Assembly (NCBI GenBank): GCA_016202875.1
Contig: JACQNX010000029.1
Coordinates: forward strand, 1 to 9,050
DNA length: 9,050 bases
Direction of reading: 5' to 3'
Source of the DNA: Candidatus Aenigmatarchaeota archaeon
GTDB taxonomy: Archaea > Aenigmatarchaeota > Aenigmatarchaeia > GW2011-AR5
Shown: one piece after another, positions 1 through 4,681 of the stretch
Layout: each line of letters begins with the position of its first letter
Position numbering within the stretch: position 1 is the first letter of the stretch
Program-made: the position numbers and the translations under genes
Notes under the pieces: generated by a model
What the model was told of the DNA's origin: nothing
Database searches by the model: none
What the model saw: the letters and a program-made list of their open reading frames with translations, nothing else

Positions 1-13
1 AAAGAAAGAAGAA

Positions 14-186
14 GGGGCTGCTCGCGCACACAGCGCTCTTAGGGCGCTGTGTACATCCGCAGCCCGCTTTTCTTTGGGGTGTGGTCAGTAGGAAGCAAGA
101 CAACCTAGGGTTTTCTTTTCTTCCTTTATCTTTCCTAGGTGTCGCTGCACTGATACTATCGGACATGTAAGCACCGCTCACTGCCC
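14..186. ncRNA. Candidate structured RNA, class unknown
   Basis: No plausible gene lies in 1-247, but the first 186 bases fold strongly. GGGCTGC (15-21) pairs with GCAGCCC (59-65) and encloses a 9-bp stem, ACACAGCGC (28-36) with GCGCTGTGT (44-52), around a 7-nt loop. A second stem pairs AACCTAGG (100-107) with CCTAGGTG (134-141), extended by AGC/GCT and GAC/GTC pairs, with a pyrimidine-rich loop. Weaker pairing of 77-85 with 173-186 could close it. I looked for tRNA T-arm, RNase P core motifs, box C/D and SRP helix 8 and found none. Strand and ends are unknown, and the RNA may begin before the window. The structure is seen; that it is a functional RNA is inference. Confidence 0.4.
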
Positions 187-216
187 GTAATATTTTTCCA
201 TTGTTTCTTGGGAAAT

Positions 217-248
217 GCAAAGACCTTCTTTACAAAGAAGGGATTTGC
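217..248. terminator. Hairpin just 3' of ftsZ, possible terminator or 3' processing stem
   Basis: GCAAA (217-221) pairs with TTTGC (244-248), and CCTTCTT (224-230) pairs with AAGAAGG (235-241). The loop is TACA. Between the two stems, GA faces GA on the + strand (UC facing UC on the ftsZ sense strand). The hairpin abuts the ftsZ stop codon. A short T-rich stretch (191-198 region) lies further along. A role in 3'-end formation is inference. Confidence 0.4.
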
Positions 249-1291
249 TATTTTAAAACTTCTATCCCCAACTCGCCAGCCATCTTTGATGCACTGAACT
301 TCCTCGCAGAAGGCCCAAGCAGGTAAGGGGACTTTACGCCTGTAATTATTGTGATGACATGTATCTTGTGCTTGAAGTTGTCGTCTATGCGCGCGCCAAT
401 TTTCACCATAGCCTCTGGATCCAGGTTGCGCTGCACAGCCTCGCCTATAATATTGATGTCAGCCAGTTTGAGATCATCCCCGCCTACGATCTGTATCAAA
501 GCCCCGCTAGCGCCCTGATAGTCTACCTCCAGCAATGGGTGATTCAAAGCCCGGGTCACAGCTTCTAAAGATCTTTTCTTTGAATCCGATTCTTCGCTTG
601 TGCCTACGCCTATTGCTGCGACGCCGCCAGATCTCATGACTGCACGCACATCTGCGAAATCCATGTTTACAAGCGATGGCAGTGAGATGGTGTCTATAAT
701 GCCTTTGATCATCGTTGCGATGAGATCGTCTGCAATAGCAAATGCCTGTTTTAATGGCATCTTGCCCGCGAGTTCAAGGAGTCTCTGGTTTTCTATTACT
801 ATTACTGTGTCGCAGACCTCTCTGAGATTGACAAGCCCTTCTTCTGCCTTGACAATGCGCGCTCCTTCTAGCTTGAACGGCAGTGTGACAGCACCAATAA
901 CAATGGCCCCGCTGTCCTTTGCGAGTTTTGCAATAACAGGGACAGAGCCTGTGCCTGTTCCCCCACCCAAACCGCAGGTAACAAAAACCAGATCCGTGCC
1001 AGAAAGAACCTGCCTTAAATCATTCTTGCTTTCAAGGGCAGCATTCTTGCCAACTTCAGGATAGCCGCCAGCACCAAGCCCTTTTGTCAGCGATTTGCCG
1101 ATAAGAACCTTGTTGTGTGCCTTTGTTATCATGAGGTGCTTTGCATCCGTGTTTATGGCCACAGTTGTTGCGCCATCCAGTCCTTTATTGAACAATGCAG
1201 TGATGGTGTTGTTTCCGCCACCGCCGCAGCCGACGATTGCTATCTTAGCCTTTTGTGCTTCAAAATCTGTCACATTGTCAAAATTCGCCAT
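248..1291 (-). CDS. ftsZ2: Cell division protein FtsZ, archaeal FtsZ2 type
   Basis: Tubulin-like GTPase that polymerises into the division ring at mid-cell. 347 residues, a usual length with only a short N-terminal tail. The nucleotide-binding loop reads VGCGGGGNNT (residues 20-29), where most family members have GCGGAGNNT, so residue 25 is Gly instead of Ala. The tubulin signature GGGTGTGS follows at about 110. The T7 synergy loop is NMDFADVR, with the Asp residues needed for GTP hydrolysis kept. The region NHPLL-VDYQGASGAL, the LGPSARK segment and the C-terminal LGIEVLK resemble archaeal FtsZ2 more than FtsZ1. The ATG at 1291 is chosen because the frame opens there and an AT-rich TATA-like element lies about 25 nt upstream. 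Single-gene unit; no fts partner is adjacent. Confidence 0.95.
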   Translation of the reverse strand: MANFDNVTDFEAQKAKIAIVGCGGGGNNTITALFNKGLDGATTVAINTDAKHLMITKAHNKVLIGKSLTKGLGAGGYPEVGKNAALESKNDLRQVLSGTDLVFVTCGLGGGTGTGSVPVIAKLAKDSGAIVIGAVTLPFKLEGARIVKAEEGLVNLREVCDTVIVIENQRLLELAGKMPLKQAFAIADDLIATMIKGIIDTISLPSLVNMDFADVRAVMRSGGVAAIGVGTSEESDSKKRSLEAVTRALNHPLLEVDYQGASGALIQIVGGDDLKLADINIIGEAVQRNLDPEAMVKIGARIDDNFKHKIHVITIITGVKSPYLLGPSARKFSASKMAGELGIEVLK

Positions 1292-1310
1292 GTTGGACCC
1301 TCGCCTTTTT

Positions 1311-1325
1311 CAATATTTTAAAAGA
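1311..1325 (-). promoter_or_regulatory. TATA-like promoter of ftsZ2
   Basis: On the minus strand this reads TCTTTTAAAATATTG, centred about 25-27 nt before the ftsZ2 ATG, the spacing expected for a leaderless or nearly leaderless archaeal transcript. A purine stretch (GGCGAGGG) just before the ATG could alternatively act as a weak ribosome binding site. Confidence 0.45.
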
Positions 1326-1372
1326 TTTGCTTTTAAATTATTGTCTTGAACAGATAGTTTGCACAAGCGAAA

Positions 1373-1388
1373 TGCTATTTTAATAGCA
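1373..1388. repeat. Palindrome TGCTATT-TT-AATAGCA
   Basis: Perfect 7-bp arms separated by TT, about 80 bp upstream of the ftsZ2 start. It shares the core CTATTTTAA with the palindrome at 1945-1964 and with the bases just past the ftsZ2 stop (248-256). It could be an operator or a hairpin. The sequence alone does not decide. Confidence 0.35.
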
Positions 1389-1411
1389 AACATATCTTAT
1401 TCTCTAGTCCA

Positions 1412-1513
1412 ACATGTAGTTTGTCCAGAACTCGTGTATGCACATCAGAATTGTCCAGATTCTGAATGTAATGTTTCTCTGCATGGCGCATGTCCAGTGC
1501 GTCTTGCAACATT
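1412..1513. repeat. Three tandem hairpins with the identical 7-nt loop TGTCCAG
   Basis: TGTCCAG occurs at 1422-1428, 1452-1458 and 1491-1497, and each copy is flanked by perfectly complementary but different stems: AGTT/AACT (1418-1421, 1429-1432), TCAGAAT/ATTCTGA (1445-1451, 1459-1465) and GGCGCA/TGCGTC with one G-T pair (1485-1490, 1498-1503). The second is extended by ACA/TGT past a bulged A. The third is extended by GCA/TGC and then AATGTT (1470-1475) with AACATT (1508-1513). Conserved loops on varying stems are typical of a selected RNA structure. The minus-strand loop reads CTGGACA. No known family is recognised, and the strand is unknown. Confidence 0.6.
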
Positions 1514-1541
1514 TGTAATTACTTTTTATTTCTCACGGCTC

Positions 1542-1549
1542 TATATAAA
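1542..1549. promoter_or_regulatory. TATA box TATATAAA between two structured blocks
   Basis: A strong TATA-like octamer in a region with no supported protein gene. On the + strand, initiation would fall near 1570, just before the hairpins at 1573-1602. The box is nearly symmetric, so minus-strand initiation near 1518, running into the TGTCCAG hairpins, is equally conceivable. Its role is inferred from sequence and spacing only. Confidence 0.4.
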
Positions 1550-1572
1550 GCATTTGTGTGCAGGGACTTATA

Positions 1573-1708
1573 TGTTGCAGGCAACAGAACTCAAGGAAGT
1601 TCTCAGCCATAGAGTCTTATTGTAAATGTTCTAGCAGCAAAAACGCCTAGGCAGAGCTTTCTGCAAACATAGAGTTTTTATGCAATTTTTCATTGTTGGC
1701 TGCTAGAA
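1573..1708 (+). ncRNA. Candidate structured small RNA downstream of the TATA box
   Basis: A dense run of inverted repeats: TGTTGC (1573-1578) with GCAACA (1581-1586), directly followed by GAACT (1587-1591) with AGTTC (1598-1602). Then TTCTAGCAGC (1629-1638) pairs perfectly with GCTGCTAGAA (1699-1708), enclosing a small stem GCAGA/TCTGC (1651-1655, 1660-1664) with loop GCTT. A TATA box at 1542-1549 is correctly spaced for a start near 1570, and T-rich sequence follows at 1715-1722. No known RNA class is recognised. An open frame crosses at 1359-1625 but looks non-coding. The 10-bp repeats 60 nt apart could instead be ends of a tiny mobile element. Confidence 0.4.
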
Positions 1709-1744
1709 ATCATAATTTTTAAAATTGGAAAGAAGAAATTACAC

Positions 1745-1788
1745 TGACTCTTAATTTGACCACACCTTAACTGTCAAATTAAGGGTTA
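1745..1788 (-). terminator. Long stem-loop overlapping the lipoprotein stop codon
   Basis: CTTAATTTGAC (1750-1760) pairs perfectly with GTCAAATTAAG (1773-1783) around a 12-nt loop. The stem continues outward to 1745/1788 with two wobble pairs, giving about 16 bp. A competing hairpin, CCTTAA/TTAAGG (1765-1770, 1779-1784), overlaps it. The stop codon of the small lipoprotein (1779-1781) sits inside the stem, so it marks the 3' end of that transcript. A terminator or stability element is inference. Confidence 0.45.
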
Positions 1789-1925
1789 AAATAAGACGGG
1801 TCATCAGGGGCAGAATAGTAAATTGCGAAGCTGCCGGCAGCTTTTCCTGTTGGCTCAGCCTGCGGCGCACTGGTGATGCAGCCCGCTGTGCCGGCGGCAA
1901 TCAGCAGCAAAATGATCAGCTTCAT
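1779..1925 (-). CDS. Small predicted lipoprotein, 48 residues
   Basis: Unrecognised small gene. It starts with MKLIILLLIAAGTAGC: one Lys, a hydrophobic core, and a lipobox-like AGC, so Cys16 would be lipidated and the protein anchored on the outer face of the membrane. The mature part has about 32 residues, rich in Ala, Pro and Ser, and ends YYSAPDDPSYFNP; no domain is seen. The ATG at 1925 is the only sensible start and a TTTTAAGAT element lies about 30 nt upstream, inside a palindrome. It is divergent from the rhomboid gene, with 115 bp between the two start codons. The signal and lipobox are seen; expression and function are inferred. A chance ORF is possible but unlikely given such a clean signal sequence. 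Confidence 0.6.
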   Translation of the reverse strand: MKLIILLLIAAGTAGCITSAPQAEPTGKAAGSFAIYYSAPDDPSYFNP

Positions 1926-1944
1926 GAAAGGTTTATCGGGAAAT

Positions 1945-1964
1945 TCACTATTTTAAGATAGTGA
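1945..1964. promoter_or_regulatory. Palindrome over the lipoprotein TATA, possible operator
   Basis: TCACTAT (1945-1951) and ATAGTGA (1958-1964) form a perfect 7-bp inverted repeat around TTTAAG. The element covers the likely TATA of the lipoprotein gene and lies between divergent genes. A dimeric repressor binding here would block TATA-binding protein. The palindrome is seen; its role is inferred. Confidence 0.4.
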
Positions 1965-2013
1965 TACTCGGCTGAATATATTTCTGCGCGCCCTGTTGGG
2001 CAATAAAGCTCTC

Positions 2014-2019
2014 TTATAT
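2014..2019 (+). promoter_or_regulatory. TATA-like box of the rhomboid gene
   Basis: TTATAT lies 25 nt before the ATG at 2041, which fits a leaderless transcript starting at or near that ATG. This is the main reason to prefer 2041 over the upstream TTG at 1996. Confidence 0.45.
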
Positions 2020-2040
2020 CTTCCCTGCAAAATTATTCCT

Positions 2041-2685
2041 ATGCGCCTCACGCTTCTGCTCTCAGCCCTCATAGTCATCGTCTTTGTTTTAGTCGTGCTC
2101 TTCGTTGATAATATTGACGAATTTTATTCCTTCTACGGCTTCTCCGACCAGAACATGCTTGAACGTCCTTATGTCTTCTTCACATCAATCTTCCTGCACG
2201 CCGGCATTGAGCACCTGCTCGCAAACCTTTTTGTCCTGGTCTTTTTCGGTCTTGCTGTTGAGAAAGAGCTCGGTTCTGCCCGCACACTTGCCATCTTCCT
2301 GCTCGGCGCAGTTGCAGGCGACATGCTCTCCTTGGCTGTCTACCCCTTTGATGCACTGAGTGTTGGCGCATCTGCAGGCATCTTTGCGCTCATAGGCGTA
2401 GGCATGCTTGTGCGCCCGCTTGATCTTTCTTTTTATCCGCTCATCCTTCCAATCCCGCTTTTATTTCTGGGCATAGCCTACACTGTCTACAACATCTATG
2501 GCTTCTTCTTTCTCCCGGAAAGTAATATTTCCTATATCGGACACTTTGGCGGCCTTTTCGTCGGCCTTGTACTTGGCTTTGCAGAAACAGGATTCAGGAA
2601 AGGCCTGAAGACGTTGCTGATAGGGATTGCAGGGCTCGTGATTATTGCGGCGCTGTGGTGGTATTTTGTTTCACGGGCATTGTAA
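2041..2685 (+). CDS. Rhomboid family intramembrane serine protease
   Basis: Cleaves transmembrane segments of substrate proteins inside the membrane. 214 residues from the ATG at 2041, with an N-terminal anchor (about 3-22), the rhomboid core and a last C-terminal membrane helix. The diagnostic motifs are present: HAGIEHLLAN (His53, His58, Asn62), GASAG with the catalytic Ser111, and GHFGGLFVG with the catalytic His168. It therefore looks active. A frame extension to a TTG at 1996 would add 15 residues but would place the TATA-like box inside the gene, so it is not preferred. The stop codon lies inside the first bases of the left inverted repeat of the neighbouring island. Substrates are unknown; the adjacent lipoprotein is only a neighbour. 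Confidence 0.93.
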   Translation: MRLTLLLSALIVIVFVLVVLFVDNIDEFYSFYGFSDQNMLERPYVFFTSIFLHAGIEHLLANLFVLVFFGLAVEKELGSARTLAIFLLGAVAGDMLSLAVYPFDALSVGASAGIFALIGVGMLVRPLDLSFYPLILPIPLLFLGIAYTVYNIYGFFFLPESNISYIGHFGGLFVGLVLGFAETGFRKGLKTLLIGIAGLVIIAALWWYFVSRAL

Positions 2686-2725
2686 CGTTGGCGGGACTTA
2701 AGAAGGGATGTAACAGAGAAGGGAC
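2681..2725 (+). repeat. Left inverted repeat of the cassette
   Basis: Made of two related units, TGTAAC-6 nt-GGGAC at 2681-2697 and again at 2709-2725. The blocks TGTAACGTT, CGGGACTTAA, TGTAACAGA and AGGGAC all recur, in the same order, in the reverse complement of the right repeat. The rhomboid stop codon (2683-2685) is inside the first unit. Doubled units per end resemble protein-binding sites at transposon ends. Confidence 0.75.
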
Positions 2726-2752
2726 ACCCACAAAAATCCTGGTTTAGACCAA

Positions 2753-3025
2753 TTATTTCTTTTTACTAATTAAATATGTAAGGACTGCTTTTCCTAATTC
2801 GGTAGTTTGATAATAGTGTTGTATTGAATGTGGATTATCTTTCAATACTTCAACAATAAGACCACTTTTTGTAAGTTTTTGTAATCTTTCTTTATAGTCG
2901 GCACCAAAAACTTCTTCAATATTGTTTATTATTTTGCTTTGTACTAAGAATGTTAATAAATCTTTATCTCTTTGGTCAGAAACAGAATTTATAACACGAA
3001 GTTGAAAATCCTGTATGTATGACAT
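2753..3025 (-). CDS. Small winged-helix-like protein, probable regulator
   Basis: 90 residues, basic at the C-terminus. The segment YKERLQKLTKSGLIVEVL followed after a short wing by HYYQTTELGKAVL has the layout of a winged helix-turn-helix: recognition helix, GLI strand, wing, then T-x-L-G-K. No family can be named with confidence (MarR, PadR and ArsR-like types are all possible). Start ATG at 3025, with the shared TATA-like element 26 nt upstream and no Shine-Dalgarno. It is divergent from the NDT/TIR-like gene, 51 bp apart, an arrangement often seen for a repressor and its target. It is much more AT-rich than the flanking chromosome. Possible non-regulatory role: antitoxin or partner of the neighbour. 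Confidence 0.6.
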   Translation of the reverse strand: MSYIQDFQLRVINSVSDQRDKDLLTFLVQSKIINNIEEVFGADYKERLQKLTKSGLIVEVLKDNPHSIQHYYQTTELGKAVLTYLISKKK

Positions 3026-3046
3026 ACTATCTATGTATTTTCAGTG

Positions 3047-3055
3047 CTTTTATAG
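3047..3055. promoter_or_regulatory. Shared TATA-like element between the two cassette genes
   Basis: CTTTTATAG, which reads CTATAAAAG on the other strand. Its centre at 3051 is 26 nt from both ATGs (3025 on the minus strand, 3077 on the plus strand), so one element could direct leaderless transcription both ways. A GAGGT at 3059-3063 could alternatively serve as a ribosome binding site for the + gene. Confidence 0.45.
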
Positions 3056-3076
3056 TTTGAGGTAAAGGTTTATTTG

Positions 3077-3595
3077 ATGCATGAGAACTTTGAATTAGAT
3101 AACATAAAAAAACGAGATAAAATAAGCATATTTGTTCTTGGGTCTAATTTTCCTGAATCAGAAAGAGAGAAGAGAGCTAATGTATGTTTAGACCTTAGAA
3201 ATCAGCGTCAATTCCTAAATACATTTATTATGGAAGATAAATGTACCCCAGATAAATACAAATATTTTGATGATGCTTTCAAAGATTTTATTCACGATTC
3301 TCATATGATAATAGCAATACTCACTCAACAAGGTAGTAAAGATGGTATAGGATGGGAAATAGGGTTTATGCAAGGTATCGATACTTTATCAGAGAGTTTT
3401 GATATAAGAGAAAAGCTTTTTTTGTGTCTGGAAAATGATATAGAGACAAAACCAGAACTTACGCAAATGATATCGAATGGCATTGTAAAGAAGTCTGGTT
3501 GTAGGATAGTAAAATTTTCAAATATTAATGAGTTATGTGACACTTTAGAATCATTAGCTCATTCACAATTAATGAAGACTTTATCAAACAATTAA
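3077..3595 (+). CDS. Nucleoside deoxyribosyltransferase/TIR-like Rossmann protein
   Basis: 172 residues from the ATG at 3077; a TTG one codon upstream is possible. The fold can be inferred from KISIFVLGSNFP (first strand and loop, about 15-27), SHMIIAILTQQGSKDGIGWEIGF (about 75-97) and KLFLCLEND (a later strand). The pattern of a hydrophobic strand, a loop, then G-x-x-W-E-x-G is that of nucleoside 2-deoxyribosyltransferases and related TIR/SLOG-type domains, where the Glu attacks or binds the ribose. E94 would be that residue. Related proteins hydrolyse nucleotides or NAD+ and some act in antiviral defence, but no partner typical of a known system is present. The AT-rich composition and the inverted repeats suggest acquisition. 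Family assignment is moderate, function open. Confidence 0.55.
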   Translation: MHENFELDNIKKRDKISIFVLGSNFPESEREKRANVCLDLRNQRQFLNTFIMEDKCTPDKYKYFDDAFKDFIHDSHMIIAILTQQGSKDGIGWEIGFMQGIDTLSESFDIREKLFLCLENDIETKPELTQMISNGIVKKSGCRIVKFSNINELCDTLESLAHSQLMKTLSNN

Positions 3596-3597
3596 AA

Positions 3598-3641
3598 GTC
3601 CCTATCTGTTACAGCCTCATTTAAGTCCCGAGAACGTTACA
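3598..3641 (-). repeat. Right inverted repeat of the cassette
   Basis: Read on the minus strand it carries TGTAAC-6 nt-GGGAC (3641-3625) and TGTAAC-5 nt-GGGAC (3613-3598), matching the left repeat with one gap and mismatches concentrated between the units. The minD-like stop codon (3637-3639) lies in the first unit, mirroring the rhomboid stop at the other end. Confidence 0.75.
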
Positions 3642-4410
3642 CTGCAGTTCTGCGTCTCAGGAAAGAAAACATTCCCCAGAATCTCCTCTTCCTTTTTTCC
3701 GGTATGTAAGGCACGCCAGCAAGCGATGCAGCAATGCGCAGATATTCCTGGCTGTTCGGCAAGGCTCTGTTGTACGCAACAAGCGGCGCCTTGACAGCAA
3801 GCCCCTTCAGATGGTTGCTGTCGCTCTCCAAATAGCCTATGACATCCATGTTTGTGAGTGCTGCTATCTCTGTGGTGCTCATCTCGTAGTTCTCTTTCAG
3901 GGCATTGTTCACAATTACGCCCAGGATTTTCTTGTTCAGCATATTTGCAATAAGCCCGGCTCTCCTCACATCTGCCACAGAAATATGGTAAGGCTCAGTC
4001 ACAAAAATGATTTCATCTCCCAGCTTAATCGCTGCAAGCCCCTCTTTTCCGAAGCAGGGCGCAGAGTCTATCAGCACTATCTCATCGTCATCAAATTTTG
4101 TCTTGAGTTCCTCAAGTCTTGAGAAGTCCACGCCAGGCAGGTTGTCCAAAGAGAGCGCTGCCGGGATGACCCTGAAGCCAAGCAGATGGTTGTATGCAAT
4201 CTCTTCAAATGCTGCCTCGCCCTTCAGGAAATCGTTCAGCGTCTTCTCATGCGCCACGCCAACAGAAATGCCAACATGCGGCGTTGTGACATTGGCATCA
4301 ATGACAGCCGCTTTTTTGCCCAGAGCAGCCAATGCAGTTGCCAAGTTTACCGCAGCAGTAGTTTTTCCCACGCCGCCCTTGCCAGAAGCAACTGTTATGA
4401 AGCGTGCCAT
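3637..4410 (-). CDS. MinD/ParA-family P-loop ATPase
   Basis: Peripheral-membrane ATPase of the SIMIBI class, related to the MinD positioning proteins of archaea. 257 residues. The deviant Walker A, SGKGGVGKTT, spans residues 9-18. The switch I region reads IDANVTTPHVG, where DAD is more usual. The switch II motif is LIDSAPCFGKEG (Asp115), in place of the common D-x-A-P/S-G-x-G. The C-terminus KRKRRFWGMFSFLRRR (about 239-254) is basic and amphipathic, suitable for binding the membrane. A TTTATAATG element lies about 28 nt upstream. The substituted switch residues leave open whether its ATPase cycle is standard. It may position the FtsZ ring or another complex; archaeal MinD roles vary. Its stop codon is inside the right inverted repeat. 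Confidence 0.88.
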   Translation of the reverse strand: MARFITVASGKGGVGKTTAAVNLATALAALGKKAAVIDANVTTPHVGISVGVAHEKTLNDFLKGEAAFEEIAYNHLLGFRVIPAALSLDNLPGVDFSRLEELKTKFDDDEIVLIDSAPCFGKEGLAAIKLGDEIIFVTEPYHISVADVRRAGLIANMLNKKILGVIVNNALKENYEMSTTEIAALTNMDVIGYLESDSNHLKGLAVKAPLVAYNRALPNSQEYLRIAASLAGVPYIPEKRKRRFWGMFSFLRRRTAV

Positions 4411-4434
4411 TGTGTAAATTTTTAGGCTTGAAAG

Positions 4435-4443
4435 TTTATAATG
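4435..4443 (-). promoter_or_regulatory. TATA-like box of the MinD-like gene
   Basis: Minus strand CATTATAAA, about 28 nt upstream of the ATG at 4410; it lies just beyond the end of the HEPN remnant. Confidence 0.4.
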
Positions 4444-4446
4444 CTA

Positions 4447-4681
4447 TCATCTCTGCTCTTTTTTGTTTTGTTTATGGGACTTTAGAAAATGCAAAACCTC
4501 CTTTCTGAATAATGAAAAATCTTTCAGGTTATTTTCAAGGAACTGGAATACGAGCTCGTCATCAACCTCAGCGTACCGGTGCACTAAAATATTTCTAAAG
4601 CCCTTCAGGAATGAAACCTCTTATTTCATTTGTGTAAGAATCCAATTCGTCTATTTTTGCCAGTACCTGCTCCTCATCCAT
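4447..4681 (-). pseudogene. HEPN (DUF86) RNase toxin gene with internal deletion and frameshift
   Basis: The first frame starts at the ATG at 4681, overlapping the stop of the MNT gene, and encodes MDEEQVLAKIDELDSY...GFIPEGL before a stop at about 4595-4597. The other frame continues GFRNILVHRYAEVDDELV and ends at the TGA at 4447-4449. That second part has the HEPN catalytic motif R-x4-H-x-Y intact (RNILVHRY). HEPN DUF86 proteins are usually about 130-140 residues with the motif in the second half; here some 50-60 residues between the two parts are missing and the frames do not match. The toxin is therefore almost certainly inactive as written. The order antitoxin MNT then toxin HEPN, overlapping by 8 bp, is that of type VII toxin-antitoxin loci. 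Confidence 0.8.

Larger units (their letters stand above)
2681..3641. mobile_element. AT-rich two-gene cassette bounded by inverted repeats
   Basis: The segment begins and ends with imperfect inverted repeats (45 and 44 bp, about 36 matching positions) and carries two divergent genes. The cargo is clearly more AT-rich than the flanking rhomboid and MinD genes, suggesting acquisition. No transposase or recombinase is present, so if mobile it is non-autonomous and moved in trans. No obvious target-site duplication is visible beside the ends. An alternative is that the repeat was a hairpin between two convergent genes that was split by insertion. The repeats and composition are seen; mobility is inference. 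Confidence 0.6.

Noticed and set aside
76..186. tRNA, RNase P RNA or box C/D RNA in the left structured region
   Set aside because: No T-arm consensus, no RNase P core motifs such as GGAAAGTCC or ACAGAA, and no proper C and D boxes were found.
600..1064. A 154-codon open frame antisense to ftsZ2
   Set aside because: Rich in Ser, Pro and Thr as expected for the shadow of a conserved gene; ftsZ2 on the other strand is certain.
1422..1458. TGTCCAG hairpins as tRNA anticodon arms
   Set aside because: The 7-nt loop size fits, but there are no D, T or acceptor arms around any copy.
1422..1497. The three TGTCCAG copies as a CRISPR array
   Set aside because: The repeat unit is only 7 nt, the spacing is uneven (30 and 39), and the flanks are complementary to each other, not spacer-like.
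1359..1625. An 88-codon open frame on the + strand between ftsZ2 and the lipoprotein
   Set aside because: Composition is not protein-like, no domain or start signal is seen, and it crosses the TGTCCAG hairpins and inverted repeats, which explain the region better.
1996..2040. N-terminal extension of the rhomboid protein from a TTG
   Set aside because: The TATA-like box lies inside it, and the ATG at 2041 gives a normal rhomboid N-terminus.
4007..4417. A 136-codon open frame antisense to the MinD-like gene
   Set aside because: Shadow frame; the opposite strand has a full P-loop ATPase.
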